Assembly (NCBI GenBank): GCA_002162955.1
Contig: MABD01000014.1
Location: forward strand, 47,021 to 111,020
Reading direction: 5' to 3'
DNA from: Gammaproteobacteria bacterium 45_16_T64
Lineage (GTDB): Bacteria; Pseudomonadota; Gammaproteobacteria; Pseudomonadales; Ketobacteraceae
Length of the DNA: 64,000 nt
Shown here one piece after another: positions 36,349-45,828 of the stretch (position 1 is the stretch's first letter; each line of letters starts with the position of its first letter). Both the position numbers and the translations under genes were made by a program. The notes under the pieces were generated by a model, which ran no database searches, was not told where the DNA came from, and saw nothing but the letters and a program-made list of their open reading frames with translations.

Positions 36349-38168
36349 TGTCGGCCTTAAATTCAGTTAAACGATGGCTAGCACAACTCAAACCCAATAC
36401 CTCTGGTCAACAGTTATTAGCCGTACACAACGGTTACTGTTTATGGCTAGGGCTCATCGGTTTTGAGGGTGAAGAGCCGCAATTATTGGCGACGGGCACA
36501 TCGACTGCCATTGATGCCGTTACCGCGATTGGCGAAGCGCGCCAGCAACTCTCTCAGCAATCTTCTGCATCGCTACCACGACAACTGGCATTTATTTCCA
36601 CCTGTGCATTACCCGCGCTGCTAGACCTACCTATTGAGGCAGACAAACCGCGTAAAACAACAGAAATGGAATCAATGATTAGCTGGGAATTGGAAACCCA
36701 GATTGCCGATAACAATGACCTTTATGCTCTTGGCGCTATTCTAGTCGGACGCGGATTGCTCACTCAGTCTCAGCGCCACGAGACTGCAGTAGAGTTGGAA
36801 ATGCGCCGAGTAAACGGCAGTGGTCTTGCCCGCTACGGTGAAGTTGCTATTGATTTAGGACTGATTACTAATGACCAGTTACAAGACTCTCTGCTGTTAC
36901 AGGAAAAACTCGCAGTTACCGACGCACAACTGGCCTGCGGCTGGCAACTGCAAACGCTTGTAAGCGAAGATAAGACAGAACACCTCTGGCTAGCGGCCGG
37001 CATTGATACTCGAGTTCGTCGCCAATGGTATACCGGGTTTGCGCAAAACGGTCTAAAACTAACAGGCATTGTGCCGCTGCTGGGTAGCATGGCGCCACAC
37101 GCTGCAAAGCACAGTGAAAACGGCAATGTCGTAGTCGTAGAAGCCCATCACGATAGTGTCTCCACCTATCGATTAGAAAAATCACAGCTTGCAAGCTTTC
37201 ACCAACAGCCTCGCCAGCACAATCAATCGCTAGCGGAACAATGTTACGGCATTGTCGTTGAGCAACTACGTAGTGATACCGAAGCCGTACTTCTGATCGA
37301 TGTCACTCGCACAATAGACGCCGCAGAAGCCAAAGAGACCAATTCAGATAGCGATATAGAGGAACTCAGGTCACGCCTACAACGGGAGGTACAGTGGCTT
37401 ATTCCGACAGACGCCTGCTGTACTCTCGATCAAAAGAAGATAGTCCCCGACGGAGTCATTGCTGCTTTTTTCGGTGTAGCAACAACAACTCACAAACACG
37501 CCCTGTTCGCACCAGAAAAAAAGCCAGTGCAACTTGCACAAATCCCGCCTCGAGAGCCACCTCCACCCATTTGGAAAAATATAGAGCTATACCGCTATGG
37601 TATTCCCGCGCTATTGCTATTGACTGTGTTTGTACATGGAAGCTATTCAGTAATGCAGCAACGGCAGCTACAGCAACAACTCGACACACTCGATAAAAAG
37701 TACAAAGAGCAAGCCCAACTAAATAAACAACTCAACAGTATTTCAGGTGCCTATAAGAAAACCAGTGACAAATTGGCCGACCTGACGGCACAAGCAACTG
37801 ACGCTAAGAATAATTTGGAACGCCTCAATAATAATGTAGTACGTCGTACTCGATTGGTACCGCGTTTACTTCGAGCAATATCCCAAAGTGTCACCGACCG
37901 CATCATGCTAGACGGCATTGTCGAACCCCGACAGAAAGGCAAAAATAGTTTTAATATTACTGCCTGGGCAATGGACAATGCCAGTGCTGCACAATTTACC
38001 GAACGCCTACAACAATTGGTCAGTCGGCTAGAGTATCGTGTCGCAGATCCCGACATACGATCGGGCATTGGCCGCTATGGACTTAACGGCTACACCATTG
38101 ATTTATGGATAATCCCCGTCAACAACGACACTGACAATAAAAATAGTCGCGGGAAAAAGGAGGCATAA
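36348..38168 (+). CDS. PilM/PilN-like (GspL-like) fusion with MshEN-like insert
   Basis: This is a 606-residue inner-membrane platform protein. I chose ATG 36348 because GGAGGT lies 7 bases upstream. A frame starting at 36333 is only an upstream extension. Residues 1-120 and 190-400 look like a PilM/GspL cytoplasmic domain. Between them, residues 126-188 carry two copies of a LGxxLVxxGLL / YGEVAIDLGLITNDQLQDSL pattern that resembles the c-di-GMP-binding MshEN motif. The second copy is better conserved, with Arg and final Gln in place. A membrane segment follows at about 410-430, then a coiled coil and a PilN-like periplasmic domain to the end. PilM and PilN are normally separate. Confidence 0.75.
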   Translation: MSALNSVKRWLAQLKPNTSGQQLLAVHNGYCLWLGLIGFEGEEPQLLATGTSTAIDAVTAIGEARQQLSQQSSASLPRQLAFISTCALPALLDLPIEADKPRKTTEMESMISWELETQIADNNDLYALGAILVGRGLLTQSQRHETAVELEMRRVNGSGLARYGEVAIDLGLITNDQLQDSLLLQEKLAVTDAQLACGWQLQTLVSEDKTEHLWLAAGIDTRVRRQWYTGFAQNGLKLTGIVPLLGSMAPHAAKHSENGNVVVVEAHHDSVSTYRLEKSQLASFHQQPRQHNQSLAEQCYGIVVEQLRSDTEAVLLIDVTRTIDAAEAKETNSDSDIEELRSRLQREVQWLIPTDACCTLDQKKIVPDGVIAAFFGVATTTHKHALFAPEKKPVQLAQIPPREPPPPIWKNIELYRYGIPALLLLTVFVHGSYSVMQQRQLQQQLDTLDKKYKEQAQLNKQLNSISGAYKKTSDKLADLTAQATDAKNNLERLNNNVVRRTRLVPRLLRAISQSVTDRIMLDGIVEPRQKGKNSFNITAWAMDNASAAQFTERLQQLVSRLEYRVADPDIRSGIGRYGLNGYTIDLWIIPVNNDTDNKNSRGKKEA

Positions 38169-38812
38169 TGAAAATTTTCTGGACTCGACTAGGCAACACC
38201 CAACAAACTCAGATATTGGTATTGGCGAGCGCCGCTCTACTAGGACTCTATATGCTGTGGTTTAACGGTATTTATAAAGACAATGTTGCTCTCGACCAAA
38301 AAATCAGCCGCCGCATAAACCGACTCGAGAGCCGTGCAGTCACCCCTCCTCCAACCAAAAATACCGCTGGCTCGGAAAAGAAAATTGGCAAACTTCAGAA
38401 AAGCGTTGACGATGACAATCGTAATTTCCAGCGTTTACTACAACGATTCGCTCCCCTAGACAGCCCTGAACATCGACAGACCCTACGTCGAGAGCTAGCA
38501 GAACTCGCAAGCGGCTTAGGGATGCGTGTTATTCGCTTAGAAGGAGCTCTCGGCCGCTCTAAAGACTCTAGCTCCGTACCAACCTTTGATGAGGGTTCAG
38601 ATATTGACAAGCACACAGGACGTCCGTTAATAAATTTTGAGGCCTGGGGAGGATACTTTGCGCTACAAACGCTATTGGACGACCTTAGCACTCTCAGTTA
38701 CACCGTTGCCCCGATTAGAGTAGAACTAATCGCCGACGAGCCAAAAATGAGTGCCCGGCAAGGGGTCGAGCAACAACAAATTTTGCGTATTAATTTGGTA
38801 TTCGCCATATGA
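38168..38812 (+). CDS. PilO/GspM-like inner membrane protein
   Basis: This 214-residue bitopic protein has one membrane segment near the N-terminus (about residues 16-31), a basic coiled-coil stretch, and a periplasmic ferredoxin-like domain (about 105-214; FEAWGGYFALQTLLDDLSTL, then TVAPIRVELIAD). The size and layout fit PilO or GspM, which pair with PilN or GspL. The start overlaps the stop of the PilM/PilN-like gene by one base and its stop overlaps the ATPase start (ATGA), which indicates tight translational coupling. Confidence 0.75.
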   Translation: MKIFWTRLGNTQQTQILVLASAALLGLYMLWFNGIYKDNVALDQKISRRINRLESRAVTPPPTKNTAGSEKKIGKLQKSVDDDNRNFQRLLQRFAPLDSPEHRQTLRRELAELASGLGMRVIRLEGALGRSKDSSSVPTFDEGSDIDKHTGRPLINFEAWGGYFALQTLLDDLSTLSYTVAPIRVELIADEPKMSARQGVEQQQILRINLVFAI

Positions 38813-39891
38813 CACAAACTCCACCTCTCAGTAAATTTCTCTCACGCGCTCTCTCTCTAGGTGCGTCTGATATCCACCTATCTACGGGACAGCCCGCGGC
38901 ATACCGAGTTCATGGGCAACTACAAAAAGACGAGGAAATATTATCCGCCAACAACTTGGAAGCGTTATTAGCCAGCCTATGGAATGGCAACATGAACCCT
39001 CTGATTGATGAGGGAAGCATCGATTTCTGCTATTCCTCTGATGACGGGAATCGCTACCGCGTTAACGCCTATCGCAGCATGAACACTTTGGCACTCGCCT
39101 TACGCTACCTCGAAAACAACTTCACCAACTTACAAGATCTACATTTACCCACCGCCATCAATGATTTAGCACAGGCTCACAGCGGCTTGGTTTTGGTTTG
39201 TGGTGCTACCGGCTCTGGCAAGTCCACTACATTGGCAGCAATGCTAAACCAAATAAATGAACAACGCGCAGTCCACATGCTTACCATTGAAGACCCCGTA
39301 GAGTTTATTCATCAACCTAAAAAAGCGGTCATTCATCAACGCGAACTGGGGCAGGATTTTATCGATTTTCCCCATGCAGTACGCGCCGCACTACGAGAAG
39401 ACCCTGACGTACTAATGGTTGGTGAAATGCGTGATATAGAAACGATTCGCGCAGCCCTTACTGCAGCCGAAACAGGGCACCTCGTATTTTCAACATTACA
39501 CACAAATGATGCCGTGAGTTCTGTAGAGCGGCTGATTGGCGCTTTTCCCGGCAACGAGCAGGACATGTGCCGTATCCGACTCTCGCGCTGTCTACGGGCA
39601 GTCATTGCACAGCGCTTGATTCCCACTTCCAATGGCTTGGGTCGCGTTCCTGCGGTGGAAATTCTGTTAGAAAATTCAGCCGTCAGTAATCTCATCGAAA
39701 ATGACAAAACTCGGCAACTGTATTCTGCGATAGAAAGCAACCGCAAAACAGGAATGCAGACATTAGATCAAGCATTAGCGGATTTGGTCTCCAATCGCTG
39801 GATTACTCTTGAGACAGCCCAGGGCTGTGCAAAGCACCCTCAGTCGATTTCGAAACTCATGTCACAGGCGGGCTCTCAAAATGGCCATTAA
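38809..39891 (+). CDS. PilT/PilU-like retraction ATPase
   Basis: This is a 360-residue secretion ATPase. The N-terminal PAS-like region has the SDIHLSTGQPAAYRVHG signature. Walker A is GATGSGKSTT (near residue 128), the Asp box is TIEDPVEFIH, Walker B is VLMVGEMRD, and the His box is ETGHLVFSTLHTND. The length and short N-terminus fit PilT/PilU, the motors that retract type IV pili. The C-terminal AIRNLIRE signature of PilT is not obvious (SNLIENDKTRQLYSAIES instead). Its presence separates this machine from classical type II secretion, which has only the assembly ATPase. Confidence 0.9.
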   Translation: MTQTPPLSKFLSRALSLGASDIHLSTGQPAAYRVHGQLQKDEEILSANNLEALLASLWNGNMNPLIDEGSIDFCYSSDDGNRYRVNAYRSMNTLALALRYLENNFTNLQDLHLPTAINDLAQAHSGLVLVCGATGSGKSTTLAAMLNQINEQRAVHMLTIEDPVEFIHQPKKAVIHQRELGQDFIDFPHAVRAALREDPDVLMVGEMRDIETIRAALTAAETGHLVFSTLHTNDAVSSVERLIGAFPGNEQDMCRIRLSRCLRAVIAQRLIPTSNGLGRVPAVEILLENSAVSNLIENDKTRQLYSAIESNRKTGMQTLDQALADLVSNRWITLETAQGCAKHPQSISKLMSQAGSQNGH

Positions 39892-41518
39892 TGAAGCCAC
39901 CTTAATTAACGCAGCGACCCATGCGAACTTACTAACGATCGATAACGTAAATCTCGCTCGTAAAGTCGCCCGTAAGGATCGCCTATCCGTGATCGACACT
40001 ATAGGACGAGATCACCGCTTACCGCGCGCAGTCTTATACCAAGCCGTCGCTGAACAACGAAAACTGCCCTTTTTAACATTGTCAAAGCTCCGGCCCGACA
40101 GCGACCTACTAGAGCGATTACCCACAACCTTATTACAACGTCGATTGCTATTACCAGTTCGAGACTCACAAGACCAATTGCTACTGGCAATGGCCGACCC
40201 AGATGATCAAGTCGCTATCGACACAGTCAAGCGGGTTGTGAACGTTCCTTTCACGTTAGCACTAGCAGAGCCAGTCTCATTAAAATCTGTCATTAAATGT
40301 GAGCTACCTAACTCTGCCCCTGAAGAAGAGCAAGATCCGATCACGCTGTTTGATGACTTAATGAAAGAAGCTTACGTATGTAACGCATCAGATATCCACT
40401 TAAAACCCGAAAAGAATGGCTTAAAGGCCGCGATGCGAGTTGACGGTAAGCTCATTCCATATCCAAAACTATTAAATACCAGTGAAGCAAGCTTGCTAAT
40501 CAATCGCGTCAAAGTCCTTGCGAGCTTAGATATCTCTGAACAACGAATGCCACAAGACGGTGGGTTTGCTTATGAAATCAGCGATTGGAATCTCTCTCCT
40601 CATGAATTACGGGTCGCTACGCTACCATCCAGATGGGGAGAAAGAATTACCCTACGTCTTCTTGGGCAAGAATCAGGGGCATTAGCGCTAGACCAACTTA
40701 ATCTTAACCCGGTAGTTCTGGAACGTGTACGCAACGTACTAACCTACCCCCATGGCATGGTACTAGTGACAGGGCCAACCGGTAGCGGTAAATCGACAAC
40801 ATTATATGCTGCACTGCGTGAGATCGACCGTACAGAATTCAACGTACTGACAGTAGAAGACCCTATTGAGCAATTACTTTCCGACGCGACTCAAGTACAA
40901 ACTGGCGTCAAAGTTTCATTCTCTCAAGCATTAAGGTCCTTTCTACGTCACGACCCAGACATCATATTAGTGGGTGAGATCCGAGACCAAGACACCGCTG
41001 AAACTGCGATGAAAGCAGCTATGACAGGTCACCTAGTACTCTCTACCCTTCATACTAATAATGCCACAAGCGCCGTAAGTCGATTACGTAATATGGAGTG
41101 CGAGGATTTTATGATCGCCGCGACTGTACAGTTAGTGATTGCCCAGCGACTTGCGAGACGACTGTGCCAACTATGCCGCCGCCCTAGCGATACTCCCCCT
41201 CTAATAGAATTACCTATTTTACAAAATGTGCAATTATATGAAGCCAACGGCTGCCCCGCTTGCATGGGGACCGGTTACAAAGGGCGTATCGGCCTACACG
41301 AGATGTTCTGGGTTGACAATGAAATGAGCCGCCTCATTGCCGAGGGTGCAGGTGACCATGAAATACGTTTAGCTGCGGGCAGCCACCTTTACACACTTTG
41401 GCAAGATGCATTATACAAGGTTGCCAATGGTCACACATCACTTGAGGAAGTGATGCCATTTCGGGAAGCAATTTACGAACAACAAGTTAACGCAGAAAAA
41501 GCTGAGGCCGTTACATGA
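39881..41518 (+). CDS. PilB/GspE-like assembly ATPase
   Basis: This hexameric motor drives pilin polymerisation. I chose ATG 39881 (MAINEATLIN), which overlaps the previous gene by 11 bases and matches the family N-terminus better than 39809. Of the 545 residues, about 1-150 form an N-terminal GspE/MshE-like domain and 150-260 a SDIHLKPEK region. The core has Walker A GPTGSGKSTT, VEDPIEQ, Walker B IILVGEIRDQD and the His box STLHTNNA. A zinc-binding CxxC...CxxC (LCQLCRR; GCPACMGTGYKGRIG) is typical of GspE/PilB. The N-terminal domain is only weakly MshEN-like. Confidence 0.92.
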   Translation: MAINEATLINAATHANLLTIDNVNLARKVARKDRLSVIDTIGRDHRLPRAVLYQAVAEQRKLPFLTLSKLRPDSDLLERLPTTLLQRRLLLPVRDSQDQLLLAMADPDDQVAIDTVKRVVNVPFTLALAEPVSLKSVIKCELPNSAPEEEQDPITLFDDLMKEAYVCNASDIHLKPEKNGLKAAMRVDGKLIPYPKLLNTSEASLLINRVKVLASLDISEQRMPQDGGFAYEISDWNLSPHELRVATLPSRWGERITLRLLGQESGALALDQLNLNPVVLERVRNVLTYPHGMVLVTGPTGSGKSTTLYAALREIDRTEFNVLTVEDPIEQLLSDATQVQTGVKVSFSQALRSFLRHDPDIILVGEIRDQDTAETAMKAAMTGHLVLSTLHTNNATSAVSRLRNMECEDFMIAATVQLVIAQRLARRLCQLCRRPSDTPPLIELPILQNVQLYEANGCPACMGTGYKGRIGLHEMFWVDNEMSRLIAEGAGDHEIRLAAGSHLYTLWQDALYKVANGHTSLEEVMPFREAIYEQQVNAEKAEAVT

Positions 41519-42744
41519 CCTTATATTCTTACACCGCCCTACAAGACCGTAAAAAAGAGATAAAGGGTGAAATTGATGCGACTACTGAACGAGAGGCAGT
41601 GCAAAACTTACGTGGCCAAGGACTTTTTGTCACCAACATTCGAACCGGCAGCCAACCCACCGATCTCGATATACGAGAACAGATAAAATTAGTACTACCA
41701 GCGAATTGGTTACCTCCCAAAAAAGTCCATTATATCCAAATGTACCGACAACTTAGTCTGATGCTAATGTCTGGGCATACGTTATTAGAATCGTTAGAGT
41801 TATGTGGAACGCTTGCACCAAGGCGGAGAATGATGATTATACTACAGGAAATCCGTAGTGATATTCAGCGCGGCCTTTCTTTTGCACAAGCGATGGAGAA
41901 ATTTCCTAAAGCATTTGAACCCCAGGTTTTTGAATTAGTCCGCAGTGCCGAAGCAAGCGGCGAACTCGACTCCGTCCTATCGCGTTTAGCCAACGATCTC
42001 GAACGTATGGCGGATATGAAGAAAAAACTCACTACGGCAATGATATATCCAGTCTTCGTGCTCTCTGGAACCGTCGCTCTATTGATACTTATGGCCGTTT
42101 GGGTACTTCCCAAAATGTCAGTGTTTATTGACAATCTCGGATCAGATATTCCAGCAAGCACCGCGAATATGATGGCGGTCTCTGCATTTATCGTGGACTA
42201 CGGCACTGAGCTCGCCGCTGGCTCTGCAATCACTATTTTCCTGCTACTAGCTTCCTACACAACACTGCCTGGAAAACGTTTTTTTGATCGTATTTTTCTC
42301 TCTCTCCCGATGGCAAAATCAGCAATTACAACATCCACCATGGCACAAACCGGTTGGACTCTCTCCATGCTCACCGCCAGCGGAGTGACTATTATCGATG
42401 CGATGAAAATCTGCGAGCGTATTACGTCCAATGAAACGTTAAAAAATAGCTTTGACCGCTCCGCCAGTAGCATATTAGAAGGCTCTTCATTATCGGCAGC
42501 TTTAGAGCAACCCTTTTTCCCTGAGCTTTTTTATAAAATGGCAGCAGTTGGTGAACAAAGCGGTGAACTAGATCGAGTCATGAATGAAATTGGGACCTAC
42601 TACAACGGGGAGTTAGAAGCCAATTTACAACGCATGCTAGCGTTTATCACCCCTTTATTAACACTTCTAATGGGTGGTCCAGTGGCCTTTGTATATCTAT
42701 CCATTTTTCAGCTTATTTTTGCAGCAGCAACAGGAGGGAGATAA
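41515..42744 (+). CDS. PilC/GspF-like platform protein
   Basis: This polytopic inner-membrane protein recruits the assembly ATPase. The 409-residue protein has two GspF domains (about 70-190 and 270-395; SLMLMSGHTLLESLELCG and SMLTASGVTIIDAMKICER). Three membrane segments are visible: about 175-200 (VFVLSGTVALLILMAVWVL), about 228-248 and near the C-terminus (LLTLLMGGPVAFVYLSIFQL). The N-terminal YTALQDRKKEIKGEIDA is typical of the family. It overlaps the PilB-like gene by 4 bases (ATGA). Confidence 0.93.
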   Translation: MTLYSYTALQDRKKEIKGEIDATTEREAVQNLRGQGLFVTNIRTGSQPTDLDIREQIKLVLPANWLPPKKVHYIQMYRQLSLMLMSGHTLLESLELCGTLAPRRRMMIILQEIRSDIQRGLSFAQAMEKFPKAFEPQVFELVRSAEASGELDSVLSRLANDLERMADMKKKLTTAMIYPVFVLSGTVALLILMAVWVLPKMSVFIDNLGSDIPASTANMMAVSAFIVDYGTELAAGSAITIFLLLASYTTLPGKRFFDRIFLSLPMAKSAITTSTMAQTGWTLSMLTASGVTIIDAMKICERITSNETLKNSFDRSASSILEGSSLSAALEQPFFPELFYKMAAVGEQSGELDRVMNEIGTYYNGELEANLQRMLAFITPLLTLLMGGPVAFVYLSIFQLIFAAATGGR

Positions 42745-42750
42745 ATCATC

Positions 42751-43401
42751 ATGCGTCTCTTTTTTCCACCATTACTCTATATATTTTCACTCTCGACGCT
42801 TGTTTTCTTCGGGGCTTTCTCCCTAAGTGCGCATGCGGAGCTAGCTCCGCCTCAACTTCAAGAGCAAGTAGGTACTATAAAAGATTACTACCAAACTGTG
42901 CGTGACAAAGCCGCGAATAATACAACGTCAAAACCGATTAAAAGAGTTGAATCCAAATTTGGTTCATCAGCCATCCCCACCAGAGCCGCAACTCAACCAC
43001 AAAACCCTATTCGCGCAGGCGATAATTATCGCGCCGCCGCTTACACCCTTGCAGGTCGAGATCCTTTTTCAGTCACGCCTATCATGCTTGAAAACGAAAA
43101 TTACACACTCAAAAAAGACGTAGAGTTCACACCTTTAGCCGGTGATTTCAAAATACCCAACATGTACCTAAAAGGAATCATCACAGGAAAAGAGGAAGAC
43201 AAGAACAAAGGGAAAATGGCCGCGCTCTTAGAAATTGAGGGCCTTGGCGTATTTGTCGTACGCGAAGGCGATACCGTCGGGTTACACGGCATAGGAAACG
43301 GCCGGGATGTAATTCAAATTGAATCCATCTCCCGCTTAAGCTTAATTGTTCGTAGCGGCTCGTTTGGCGGCACGGCACAAAAGAGGATTGTAGTACAATG
43401 A
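42751..43401 (+). CDS. PilP/GspC-like periplasmic component
   Basis: This 216-residue protein has an N-terminal signal or anchor (about residues 5-28, ending SAHAE), a disordered basic linker, and a C-terminal beta domain like the PilP or GspC homology region (AGRDPFSVTP near 108; MYLKGIITG; LLEIEGLGVFVVREGDTVGLHG; IQIESISRLSLIV). Such proteins connect the inner-membrane platform to the secretin. It overlaps the secretin gene by 4 bases, consistent with that partnership. MshK is an alternative name for a similar protein. Confidence 0.75.
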   Translation: MRLFFPPLLYIFSLSTLVFFGAFSLSAHAELAPPQLQEQVGTIKDYYQTVRDKAANNTTSKPIKRVESKFGSSAIPTRAATQPQNPIRAGDNYRAAAYTLAGRDPFSVTPIMLENENYTLKKDVEFTPLAGDFKIPNMYLKGIITGKEEDKNKGKMAALLEIEGLGVFVVREGDTVGLHGIGNGRDVIQIESISRLSLIVRSGSFGGTAQKRIVVQ

Positions 43402-45491
43402 CCCAACGTAATTTCTCACTCCTTAACCAACTCCTAGGTTGCTTACTCGCCCTAGCATTTTGCGCTCAATCAAGCGCCGCCCATGAACGGCTAGGCACAA
43501 TTGAGTTTAAAGCCGCCACGGTGGGTGATGCCGCCCGCGTGATCAGCGAATTGTCAAAAGTAAACATTGTCGTCACTGAAGCAGCAAGAGATAAGGTTGT
43601 ATCTCTCTACCTTAAACAAGCCTCTGTAGAGAGCACCGTAGACGCTTTGTGCAGAGTCAGCGGTTTATGGTATAGAAAAAACCCCGACTTTAATGCTTAT
43701 TACATCATGACAGAAGATGAATTCAAAAAAGATATTGTTGTCGAAAGACACTATATCACCCGTATTTTCGAGCTGAAACACCAAAACATTTCCGATGCCG
43801 CAAATGCAATCGCATCACTGTTCGGTACTCGGGTCACCTTGAGCGAGCCAGGAGAAAACAAGAGCTATTCACTTGATGGGGATTTTGGTGGGGGGGGTAG
43901 CGGCAGCTCATCCAGTTCCGACAGTTCCAACAGCTCTTCTGGTCGCTCATCGGGTAGCGCAGGTTCCAGCGGAAGTTCAGATATCGAAGTCGAAACTCGC
44001 AGAAGTTACTTTAATGCAGCGGATCTTGTAAGCGCCGATCAAGTCATTGTTACCGAAAAAGAGCTCATCAACAAAAATGTGCGCTCTGAGCCTCCTATAT
44101 ATGTTACCTGGAATCACCTCCATAACCTGTTACTTGTTCGAACAAGTGACAAACAAGCACTTAAAGAGATCGAAAATTTAATCACGCGTATTGACCAGCC
44201 CGCACAACAAGTATTGTTAGAAATGAAAATCATCCGTGCAACCCTAGGGGATGAAGAACGCTCTGTTTTCGATATCAACTACCAAACAGGAAGCCTAGAG
44301 GCAGGTGTGGACGAAGATGGAAACATTTTAACGGTACCTGAAGTCGACTTATCACTAGGTAACTTCCCCTTAGAAGGTGGGGCCTTTTTAGCAAGGCTTG
44401 CAGGGAAAAAGCTCAGTGCCACTATTGAATTATTAAGAACAGAAAACAGAATTGATCTTCTCGCACAGCCCAATATTATCTCTGCTAACAATAAAGAAGC
44501 CACTCTCACAATAGGCGAAGGCCGAATACTTATCACAGGCGCATCTACGGATACTATCACTAATGATAGTGCCACAATCGTCACGTTCGAGCTGGATACA
44601 GAAGAGCGTAACATTGGTACATCGCTATCGATCTGGCCACGTATTAACGGTGACAAAACTGTGACTTTAGATATTGAACAAAGTAACACAAGCCTAAATA
44701 AAAATTCTGGCCAAATATCTTTAGTCAGTGGGCTAGGTGATATTACCACGATTGCAATAGATTCCGTTACCGCATCTACTGTAGAGTTAACTGCGATAGC
44801 ACGCCACGGCGCCACTATCGCAATAGGCGGCATGATTGAAACTGACAAACAGGAAGTTCACGATAAAGTTCCTTTCTTTGGTGACATCCCCATACTAGGA
44901 AAACTATTTCGCAGAGACTACAGTAAGGATGTTCGTAGTGAATTGATTATTCTAATCACACCTTGGATTTCAGAAGACCCTCAGAATGCGCATGTACTTA
45001 ATCAAGAACGAACATCTGAGTGGGCGGACAACCCTGGATTTTCGTCATTTTTGAGTGTTCCTGAAGACAAACATCCTCCTACCCACTGGCCTCTTGATAC
45101 GCGAAAAAAAGCCATGTCCCTAATCCAACAAGCGGTATTTACTAAGGAGGCAGACTCACTCATTAATTGCCCAGAAAGCAGTACTAAATCCTCTCCCCGG
45201 TTTACCGATTGGCATTTGAGTGATTCATTACAATTAGATGCATTAGGACATTGTCAATATGAAGAACTCTATTTGACCCTAGCGCAAATTATCAACACCT
45301 CAGATACTGCCCAAAACCTACGGCCAGATTTATTTAACCAAGGCTGGATAGCTTCTCAGGGTGAGCGGGCCTTACTACCCGCCAAGACATCACAGCTCGT
45401 CTATTTTGTTTCAGAAACATCGCCTGATGTGTTATTACAGAAAAATCGGGAACAGTTCTTCTACGGGGAGGGTGTACTAGATGCACAATAA
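43398..45491 (+). CDS. Secretin (GspD/PilQ/MshL-like) with long C-terminal extension
   Basis: This 697-residue outer-membrane channel protein has a signal peptide (about 1-28, ending SSAA) and an N0/STN domain (TIEFKAATVGDAARVISELS). An N1 domain (YITRIFELKHQNISDAANAIASL) and a Gly/Ser-rich linker at about 165-195 follow. The secretin core has PNIISANNKEATLTIGEG, GATIAIGGMIE, VPFFGDIPILGKLFR and ELIILITPWI near 520. The family usually ends close to this point. Here 173 more residues follow (about 525-697), with two cysteines and a beta-looking end. The extension is discussed as a finding. The secretin overlaps its neighbours on both sides. Confidence 0.92.
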   Translation: MTQRNFSLLNQLLGCLLALAFCAQSSAAHERLGTIEFKAATVGDAARVISELSKVNIVVTEAARDKVVSLYLKQASVESTVDALCRVSGLWYRKNPDFNAYYIMTEDEFKKDIVVERHYITRIFELKHQNISDAANAIASLFGTRVTLSEPGENKSYSLDGDFGGGGSGSSSSSDSSNSSSGRSSGSAGSSGSSDIEVETRRSYFNAADLVSADQVIVTEKELINKNVRSEPPIYVTWNHLHNLLLVRTSDKQALKEIENLITRIDQPAQQVLLEMKIIRATLGDEERSVFDINYQTGSLEAGVDEDGNILTVPEVDLSLGNFPLEGGAFLARLAGKKLSATIELLRTENRIDLLAQPNIISANNKEATLTIGEGRILITGASTDTITNDSATIVTFELDTEERNIGTSLSIWPRINGDKTVTLDIEQSNTSLNKNSGQISLVSGLGDITTIAIDSVTASTVELTAIARHGATIAIGGMIETDKQEVHDKVPFFGDIPILGKLFRRDYSKDVRSELIILITPWISEDPQNAHVLNQERTSEWADNPGFSSFLSVPEDKHPPTHWPLDTRKKAMSLIQQAVFTKEADSLINCPESSTKSSPRFTDWHLSDSLQLDALGHCQYEELYLTLAQIINTSDTAQNLRPDLFNQGWIASQGERALLPAKTSQLVYFVSETSPDVLLQKNREQFFYGEGVLDAQ

Positions 45492-45786
45492 ATTCCAACT
45501 ACTATCTTCTTTACAACGTATTCGTCATTTAACGCTAGTTTGCTGCAGTACACTCGTTACAGGATGCGCAACTACCTCTGATGTTTGGGAGAGGGATACT
45601 CTGATCACACCCCAACAATCATCTACGAAAGAGTTACGCTCACCTAAAGTTGCCACCGGTAACGAATCCGACCGTCTCGATAAAAAGAGCAATGGCAGTG
45701 TCGTCATCTACATGTATCCACAGTCCGGTAGCATTTCACAGGGTCAATACTACCGGGTATACAAAAAGACCTATGAAGATCAGTAG
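45481..45786 (+). CDS. Small lipoprotein, pilotin candidate
   Basis: This 101-residue lipoprotein has basic N-terminal residues, a hydrophobic stretch and lipobox LVTGC with lipidated Cys29. The mature part is short and polar, ending in a beta-like SVVIYMYPQSGSISQGQYYRVYKKTY (in two pieces). Its frame starts 11 bases before the secretin stop, and the overlap suggests joint production. Small lipoproteins next to secretins are often pilotins that deliver the secretin to the outer membrane, but the sequence does not prove this. It is the last gene before the operon terminator. Confidence 0.7.
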   Translation: MHNKFQLLSSLQRIRHLTLVCCSTLVTGCATTSDVWERDTLITPQQSSTKELRSPKVATGNESDRLDKKSNGSVVIYMYPQSGSISQGQYYRVYKKTYEDQ

Positions 45787-45828
45787 CTCCTGATAACAGC
45801 TACAACCTTACATCTATGCGATTTCTAT

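Noticed and set aside
44279..44848. 189-residue minus-strand frame inside the secretin gene
   Set aside because: It is hydrophobic but antisense to the conserved secretin core, and no ribosome binding site or promoter is visible.
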